From NCBI GenBank assembly GCA_934533005.1, contig CAKTBC010000010.1, forward strand, positions 1 through 32,781: a stretch of DNA of 32,781 nt, in the 5' to 3' direction. Made by a program: the position numbers and the translations under genes. Below the pieces are notes generated by a model. It was not told the origin of the DNA, did not search any database, and worked only from the letters and a program-made list of their open reading frames with translations. The DNA is from an uncultured Oscillospiraceae bacterium. GTDB taxonomy: Bacteria; Bacillota; Clostridia; Oscillospirales; Oscillospiraceae. This document shows, in pieces, positions 28,373-32,781 of this stretch. Position 1 is the stretch's first letter; every line of letters begins with the position of its first letter.

Positions 28373-29548
28373 TCAGTCAAGGCCGACGTAAGCGCCGTCC
28401 TGGATGACCATGCCCTTCGGGCTCTTGGTGACCTGGCCTTCGGTGTTCCAGGTCATGCCGGTGCCGGTCAGGCCGTCGAACGTCATGGAGGTGAACTGCT
28501 CGATCATCTTGGTGCAGAGGTCTTCCGCGCTCATGTCGGGCGTGGCGCCGGCGGCTTCGAGAGCCTGCGCGTAAGCGTAAACGCAGTCATAAGCGTCCGC
28601 GGCGAACTGGTTGGGAACTTCGCCGTACATATCCTGGTACTTCTTGACGAAGGCGGCGGTGCGCTCGTCGGTGGAGTCCGCGTTGAACGGGGTCAGGAGC
28701 ATGACGCCCTCGGCGAGAGCGGTATCGAAGCCCTTCATGGTGAGGATGCCGTCCATGCCGTCCACGCCGAACCATTCGGGCTCATAACCGGCGGCAGCGG
28801 CCTGCGCGAGGATGAGGGAAGCGGGCTGGTAGTAGATGGGCATGAACACGAGCTCCGCGCCTTTGGTCTGCGCGTCGGCGATCTGGACGGAGAAGTCGGT
28901 GTCGTTGCCGTCGGCGAAGGTGGTGTCGCTCACGATCTCGATGCCGAGCGTATCGCAGGCAGCCTTGAAGGTCTCATAGATGCCCTTGGAGTAAACGTCG
29001 TCGTTCTTCCAGATGACGGCGACCTTGGTGGCCAGCTTCTTATCGGCGATGTACTGCGCGGAGGCGCTGCCCTGGTTGGGGTCGGTGAAGCACATCTGGA
29101 ACTGGTTATCCTTGCCCTCGGTCGTGGCGACGGAGGAGGCGGACGGGGTCAGCGCGAAGATGCGGTCAGCGAACGTATCGCCGGAGGTGACTTCGCAGGG
29201 CTTGGAGGTAACGGAGCCGAGAGAGATCTGCATGCCCCAGTCCTTCAGCGTGTTGTACGCGTTGACGGCCTTTTCAGGGTCGTTCTGGTCGTCCTCGTAG
29301 CGCAGCTCAAACTGTACGCCGCCCTTGGCGTTGATCTCGTCCACGGCGATCTGCGCAGCGTTCTTTACGGCGTTGCCGTAAATGGCGGCGCCGCCGGTCA
29401 GGGGAGCTGTGCCGCCGATCTTGAACGCGGCGGTGGTGTCGGCGGTGGAGTCGGCGTTGGGAGCGGCGTTGGGAGCGGCGGAGCCGCAGCCGGCGAGGCA
29501 TGCCATGAGCATTACGGCGGCGAGTACCATGCATACTACTTTTTTCAT
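28373..29548 (-). CDS. livK: Branched-chain amino acid ABC transporter substrate-binding lipoprotein
   Basis: This 391-aa lipoprotein captures substrate outside the membrane. The signal ends in a lipobox LAGC (Cys near residue 21), followed by an Ala/Asn/Thr linker. The type I periplasmic-binding fold begins FKIGGTAPLTGGAAIYGNAVKNAAQIAVDEINAKGG and continues with LRYEDDQNDPEKAVNAYNTL, as in LivJ/LivK. Its ATG has AAAGGAGAAA upstream. The livHMGF genes follow. A terminator for the small upstream gene lies about 50 nt before it; no strong separate promoter was obvious in that short space. Confidence 0.93.
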   Translation of the reverse strand: MKKVVCMVLAAVMLMACLAGCGSAAPNAAPNADSTADTTAAFKIGGTAPLTGGAAIYGNAVKNAAQIAVDEINAKGGVQFELRYEDDQNDPEKAVNAYNTLKDWGMQISLGSVTSKPCEVTSGDTFADRIFALTPSASSVATTEGKDNQFQMCFTDPNQGSASAQYIADKKLATKVAVIWKNDDVYSKGIYETFKAACDTLGIEIVSDTTFADGNDTDFSVQIADAQTKGAELVFMPIYYQPASLILAQAAAAGYEPEWFGVDGMDGILTMKGFDTALAEGVMLLTPFNADSTDERTAAFVKKYQDMYGEVPNQFAADAYDCVYAYAQALEAAGATPDMSAEDLCTKMIEQFTSMTFDGLTGTGMTWNTEGQVTKSPKGMVIQDGAYVGLD

Positions 29549-29596
29549 TGTTTCATTTCTCCTTTTCCTAATGTTTTAAACACAAATTTTGAATAT

Positions 29597-29626
29597 AAAA
29601 ACGGCCCTGTCCGAAAGGACAAGGCC
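29597..29626 (-). terminator. Terminator between the small membrane gene and livK
   Basis: A 10-bp stem with one mismatch (29603-29612 with 29617-29626), a tetraloop and, on the minus strand, GTTTTTATA follow the small gene by about 18 nt. If it leaks, livK would be read from the promoter at 29942-29971. Confidence 0.75.
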
Positions 29627-29644
29627 GGATTTATCAAACCGGAT

Positions 29645-29914
29645 TTATCTCTTTCGGCGCTCGGAAAAATTGCGTACAAGCAGAGCGGAAATAACCATAA
29701 TAATGGATACAATAATGGTAATAAGCAGAATAAGCCCAAGGAGGCCAAGGGACAGTCGGAGGCCAAGAAGGGCGGAAATAAAAAGAACGGACACCGCCGC
29801 AACGATGCCCGCAATAACCGGATGGACAGAAGAAGTGCGCGCAGCACAAGAGCCGTCGCAAGACGCGGCGGAAGAAGCGCTATTCATCGAAAAACCGAAA
29901 CCAAAGCAGTTCAT
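29645..29914 (-). CDS. Small two-helix membrane protein, unknown
   Basis: I do not recognise a family. The start at ATG 29914 is set by a perfect AAGGAGGTG seven nt upstream. The 89-aa product has a Ser/Ala/Cys-rich N-terminus with no cleavable signal (MNCFGFGFSMNSASSAAS...). Two hydrophobic segments follow: about residues 32-55 (VIAGIVAAVSVLFISALLG) and about 57-80 (LGLLGLILLITIIVSIIMVI), then a basic tail RNFSERRKR. The positive tail suggests the C-terminus is inside. It has its own promoter (29942-29971) and terminator, and stands before livK in the same direction, but no link to transport can be shown. Confidence 0.75.
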   Translation of the reverse strand: MNCFGFGFSMNSASSAASCDGSCAARTSSVHPVIAGIVAAVSVLFISALLGLRLSLGLLGLILLITIIVSIIMVISALLVRNFSERRKR

Positions 29915-29941
29915 GCGGCACCTCCTTCGTAAGATGGGCAT

Positions 29942-29971
29942 ATCATAGCACGCTGCATAACTATGCGTCAA
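29942..29971 (-). promoter_or_regulatory. Promoter of the small membrane gene with palindromic spacer
   Basis: TTGACG (29966-29971), an 18-nt spacer and TATGAT (29942-29947) are read on the minus strand. The spacer holds a perfect palindrome GCATA-AC-TATGC (29955-29966), placed between the -35 and -10, a likely regulator site. Confidence 0.75.
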
Positions 29972-30080
29972 TAGAAAAATGCGAGACAATTTAAAATGCT
30001 AAAGCGCAATTTTTTGGGATTTTTCACAAACGCGCCAGTTTCTTTCCGGCAAAGGCGATAAAAAAACAGTATTTCGGCAG

Positions 30081-30109
30081 TAGACGCGGCGAAAAAAGGC
30101 TGATATAAT
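30081..30109 (+). promoter_or_regulatory. fba promoter, extended -10
   Basis: TATAAT (30104-30109) preceded by TGA (extended -10), with a weak TAGACG (30081-30086) at 17 nt, lies about 50 nt before the fba ATG, which has GGAGG. Confidence 0.7.
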
Positions 30110-30163
30110 GCCAGTGTAAAAACAGGAGTATCCATATACTTTATATAACGGAGGTAGTAAATC

Positions 30164-31099
30164 ATGCCGATCGTAACCACAAAGGAAATGTTCCGCAAGG
30201 CGTATGAGGGCGGCTATGCCGTTGGCGCGTTCAACGTCAACAACATGGAGATCGTCCAGGGCATCACCGAGGCCGCGGCCGAGGTCAAGGCCCCCGTCAT
30301 TCTGCAGGTCTCCCGCGGCGCGCGCGCCTACGCCAACCACACCTATCTCGTCAAGCTCATCGAGGCCGCCGAGCAGGAGACCGGCCTTCCGATCGCCCTG
30401 CATCTCGACCACGGCGACAGCTTTGAGCTCTGCAAGAGCTGCATCGACGGCGGCTTCACGTCTGTCATGATCGACGGCAGCAGCAAGTCCTTCGAGGACA
30501 ACATCGCTCTCACCCGCCAGGTCGTCGAGTACGCGCACGACCACGGCGTCGTCGTTGAGGCCGAGCTCGGCACGCTCGCGGGCGTGGAGGACGACGTCCA
30601 TGTCGAGGCCGAGGACAGCTCCTACACCCGTCCCGAGGACGTGGAGGAGTTCGTGACCCGCACCGGCTGCGACAGTCTCGCCATCGCCATCGGCACGAGC
30701 CACGGCGCTTACAAGTTCAAGCCCGGCACGAAGCCCCAGCTCCGCTTCGACATTCTGGAAGAAGTCGCCCAGCGTCTGCCCGGCTTCCCCATCGTGCTGC
30801 ACGGCGCTTCCTCCGTGCCGCAGGAGTTTGTCCGCATCATCAACGAGCACGGCGGCAAGATGCCCGACGCTATCGGCATCCCCGAGGAGATGCTGCGCAA
30901 GGCCGCTACCATGGCCGTCTGCAAGATCAACATCGATTCCGACCTGCGTCTCGCAATGACCGCCTCCATCCGCAAGTACTTTGACGAGCACCCCGAGGGC
31001 TTCGACCCCCGCGCCTATCTCAAGCCCGCCCGCACCGCCATTCACGACATGGTCCGCCACAAGATCGTGGACGTGCTCGGCTGCGACGGCAAGGCCTGA
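30164..31099 (+). CDS. fba: Class II fructose-bisphosphate aldolase
   Basis: This 311-aa zinc-dependent enzyme of glycolysis and gluconeogenesis splits fructose 1,6-bisphosphate into glyceraldehyde 3-phosphate and dihydroxyacetone phosphate. Zinc and catalytic residues are visible: ALHLDHGDS (His and Asp near residues 82-86), VVEAELG, the zinc His in IAIGTSHGAYKF near 180, LHGASSVP near 210 and CKINIDSDLR near 248 (phosphate binding). GAFNVNNMEIVQGI at about 21-34 is the family opening. The length fits the class IIB Clostridia group. It has its own promoter and terminator, so it is monocistronic. Confidence 0.97.
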   Translation: MPIVTTKEMFRKAYEGGYAVGAFNVNNMEIVQGITEAAAEVKAPVILQVSRGARAYANHTYLVKLIEAAEQETGLPIALHLDHGDSFELCKSCIDGGFTSVMIDGSSKSFEDNIALTRQVVEYAHDHGVVVEAELGTLAGVEDDVHVEAEDSSYTRPEDVEEFVTRTGCDSLAIAIGTSHGAYKFKPGTKPQLRFDILEEVAQRLPGFPIVLHGASSVPQEFVRIINEHGGKMPDAIGIPEEMLRKAATMAVCKINIDSDLRLAMTASIRKYFDEHPEGFDPRAYLKPARTAIHDMVRHKIVDVLGCDGKA

Positions 31100-31121
31100 T
31101 CGCCGCTTTATCCCAAAATTC

Positions 31122-31152
31122 AAGCGCCGGGGTAAATGCCCCGGCGCTTTCC
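31122..31152 (+). terminator. fba terminator
   Basis: An 11-bp stem AAGCGCCGGGG/CCCCGGCGCTT (31122-31132 with 31139-31149) with a 6-nt loop ends in a short TTT. The tail is weak, so some read-through into the DUF2461 gene is possible; I see no clear separate promoter for that gene. Confidence 0.75.
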
Positions 31153-31168
31153 ATCATGAGGTCACACT

Positions 31169-31879
31169 ATGCCGTTTACCGGATTTACGAGCGAGGCCGG
31201 AGAATTTCTCTGGGAACTCGCGTTCCACAACGAAAAGCCGTGGTTTGAAGCGCACAAGGAGCAGTTTCTGCGCGCGGTGAAGGAGCCGTTCGACGCGCTC
31301 GCAAAGGAAACGCTCGCGCTCATGCAGGATAAACACCCGGACGAGCCGTACTGCCTCCACATCTCGCGCATCTACCGCGACGCGCGGCGGCTCTTCGGCC
31401 GCGGGCCGTACAAGGATCATTTGTGGTTCACGCTCTGGACGGGCGAGGAGAGGCACAACAGTCCCGTGTTCTGGTTTGAGCTCTCCCCCGCCTCCTACAG
31501 CTACGGCGTCGGGTTTTACACCGCGACGGCGGAGCAGATGGCGGCGCTGCGCCGGTACATCGACGCCAACCCCGCCGAAATGGAGCGCCTCGCCAGGCGC
31601 GTGGCAAAAAGCGAGTTTCAGCTCGAGGGCGAGCCCTACAAGCGCCTCAAAAAGGACGTCGGCGAGGTTCTCAACCCGTGGTATAACCGCAAGTGGATCA
31701 GTCTCTGCGCCGAATACGATCACGGCGGAGCGCTCTATACGAGCGAGCTGCCCGGCGTGCTTCTGGACGCCTACGAAAGGCTCATGCCGGTCTACCGGCT
31801 GCTCAAGCGCTTCCCGGCGGAGCATACCGACGCAAAAGCCTCTCAGAGTTTGTGCCCGCAGGTGCAAATAGAGTCTTGA
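31169..31879 (+). CDS. DUF2461 domain protein
   Basis: This 236-aa cytosolic protein has the DUF2461 pattern. It opens FLWELAFHNEKPWFEAHKEQF near residues 13-33, continues ISRIYRDARRLFGRGPYKDHLWF near 65-87, has FWFELSPASYSYGVGFY near 101-117, and closes with KSEFQLEGEPYKRLKK and NPWYNRKWISL. The function of the family is not known. ATG 31169 is preceded by a weak ATGAGG-like site. The last 11 codons (reading SQSLCPQVQIES) and the stop fall inside the multi-hairpin repeat that starts at 31845, so the natural C-terminus may once have been different. Confidence 0.88.
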   Translation: MPFTGFTSEAGEFLWELAFHNEKPWFEAHKEQFLRAVKEPFDALAKETLALMQDKHPDEPYCLHISRIYRDARRLFGRGPYKDHLWFTLWTGEERHNSPVFWFELSPASYSYGVGFYTATAEQMAALRRYIDANPAEMERLARRVAKSEFQLEGEPYKRLKKDVGEVLNPWYNRKWISLCAEYDHGGALYTSELPGVLLDAYERLMPVYRLLKRFPAEHTDAKASQSLCPQVQIES

Positions 31880-32009
31880 TCATTTTCTCCGGCGACATGT
31901 GCGTCGGAGAAAATACCTCTCGGCTCGCAAACGTGCTCTCGGAGCGAGTGCGCTGCGGCGAGCCGCAGCCCCTCAAACGAGAGCCCAGCGCAGCGGGTCT
32001 CGTTTGAAT
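31845..32009. repeat. Multi-hairpin dispersed repeat, copy 2
   Basis: This 165-nt block matches 94-259 with roughly 85-90% identity by eye. The long stretch from CGACATGTGCG to the end is nearly unchanged, apart from a small swap in the loop of the third hairpin. All four stems are kept: TTTGTGC/GTGCAAA pairs through wobbles where copy 1 has TTTGCT/AGCAAA, and TTCTCCGGCG has one G-U pair. The right end abuts the stop codon of the amylase gene, just as copy 1 abuts the guaB stop, and in the same orientation. The left end overlaps the DUF2461 coding end. Confidence 0.85.
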
Positions 32010-32781
32010 TACTCCGAAATAATGACCGGCTCCCCCGCGCAGCGCAGCTTCCCGCCCCGCACAGCCACGCTCTCACCGGTGATATAGTTTACATAATCTC
32101 CGTCCGGCACCGGCACATTGACCTCGGCGCTCTTCCCCTTCAGGGAGAAGACGCCGAGCTTTTTCTTTTTTCCGTTATCGCGCAGGCAGACGGCGATGTC
32201 GTTCGCGTCGTCCGCTTCCGCGGTGAACCAGTCCTCCGCGGAGAGATGCTCCCGCCGCACGGCGTTGAGCTTTTGCAGCAGCGGCGTGATGTCCCTGCCG
32301 GTGCGCGGGAACACATCCTTATCAAAGAGGCTCGGAACGCGGTCGCAGGAATACTCCTGCCCGCCGTAGAGCAGCACCGTGCCCTTGAGGAAGTACAGCA
32401 GCGCCGTAAAGCTCCGACGCGCCTTCTCGTCCGGCACAAGCCTGGCCAGCCGCGGCATATCGTGGTTTTCCATGTACCGCAGCTTCACATAGTTCTCCGG
32501 ATAAATGGCCTCCTGGAACGCAAGCATGTCCATCCACGCGCTGAGCGGCTGCTTTCCGGCGATGTACTTATCAAACGTCTCGCGGATATCGTATTCATAC
32601 TCCATGTCGAACGCGGAATACAGCTCGTTATCGGTCGCCGCGGTGATGCCGCGCAGCCGGTTGAACACGAGGAAGCTCCGGTGCACCGACTCCGCCAGCC
32701 AGATGCACCCCGGGTGCACCTTCTCCACGGCCTCGCGCGCCTTGCGCCAGAACTCCACCGGCACGAGCGAGGCAACGTCGC
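32009..32781 (-). CDS. Alpha-amylase-family (GH13) hydrolase, C-terminal part
   Basis: The gene is cut by the right edge, so its start is not visible. The 257 codons present open with DVASLVPVEFW, the end of GH13 region II, where the Asp is the catalytic nucleophile. WLAESVH follows near residue 32 (region III acid Glu), then YMENHDMPRLARL near 120 (region IV) and FLKGTVLLYGGQEY. After these comes a short C-terminal beta domain. The family cuts alpha-glucosidic bonds in starch, glycogen or maltodextrins; the exact specificity is unclear. No signal sequence can be judged. The stop TAA at 32011-32009 touches the multi-hairpin repeat, which forms its 3' region. Confidence 0.9.
   Translation of the reverse strand, partial: DVASLVPVEFWRKAREAVEKVHPGCIWLAESVHRSFLVFNRLRGITAATDNELYSAFDMEYEYDIRETFDKYIAGKQPLSAWMDMLAFQEAIYPENYVKLRYMENHDMPRLARLVPDEKARRSFTALLYFLKGTVLLYGGQEYSCDRVPSLFDKDVFPRTGRDITPLLQKLNAVRREHLSAEDWFTAEADDANDIAVCLRDNGKKKKLGVFSLKGKSAEVNVPVPDGDYVNYITGESVAVRGGKLRCAGEPVIISE

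Overview
The window looks like a chromosomal segment from a GC-rich, Gram-positive member of the Clostridia, most likely an Oscillospiraceae-type gut anaerobe. The reasons are: a high-GC coding style (about 60% by eye) with AT-rich promoters and strong AGGAGG ribosome-binding sites; a membrane-anchored deacetylase, DHHW and VanZ proteins, a dockerin and a cohesin; TepA; and dispersed CTCCCT-type intergenic hairpin repeats. This assignment is inference. I saw no tRNA, rRNA, CRISPR array or transposase. Gene density is about 90%, and most of the window is housekeeping plus cell-envelope genes.

Left part (1-7240): a multi-hairpin repeat, guaB and rpsU on the minus strand. A secreted Cys-motif protein with an EPEK repeat follows on the plus strand, then an apparent operon of prfA, a fused TsaC-CoaE gene and an M18 aminopeptidase. 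Middle-left (7240-14960): a DHHW/MBOAT acylation pair (minus), tepA (plus), vanZ-pssA (minus), an O-antigen-ligase-like polymerase (plus), and a TetR/hydrolase operon with a consensus promoter and two tandem operator-like inverted repeats.

Middle (14970-23720): a five-gene minus-strand operon, hflK-hflC-glycosyltransferase-coiled-coil protein-polysaccharide deacetylase. Next come a broken MATE transporter and a two-gene minus-strand unit in which a secreted glucosaminidase carries a C-terminal dockerin and the following gene encodes a membrane-anchored cohesin. That adjacent pair, an apparent wall-hydrolase docking system, is the strongest candidate for a little-described system here.

Right part (23720-32781): a DUF2442 gene behind a likely remnant of its usual partner, a hairpin-rich intergenic repeat, a decayed small membrane-protein gene, and the complete liv branched-chain amino-acid ABC transporter (livK-H-M-G-F, minus). 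These are followed by a small two-helix membrane protein with its own promoter, fba, a DUF2461 gene, a second copy of the multi-hairpin repeat, and the C-terminal part of an alpha-amylase-family gene cut by the right edge.

Repeats and terminators touch coding ends several times: the DUF2461 and tepA stop codons lie inside repeats, and the vanZ stop lies inside a terminator stem. Fifteen sigma-A-like promoters with 17-18 bp spacing could be read directly.
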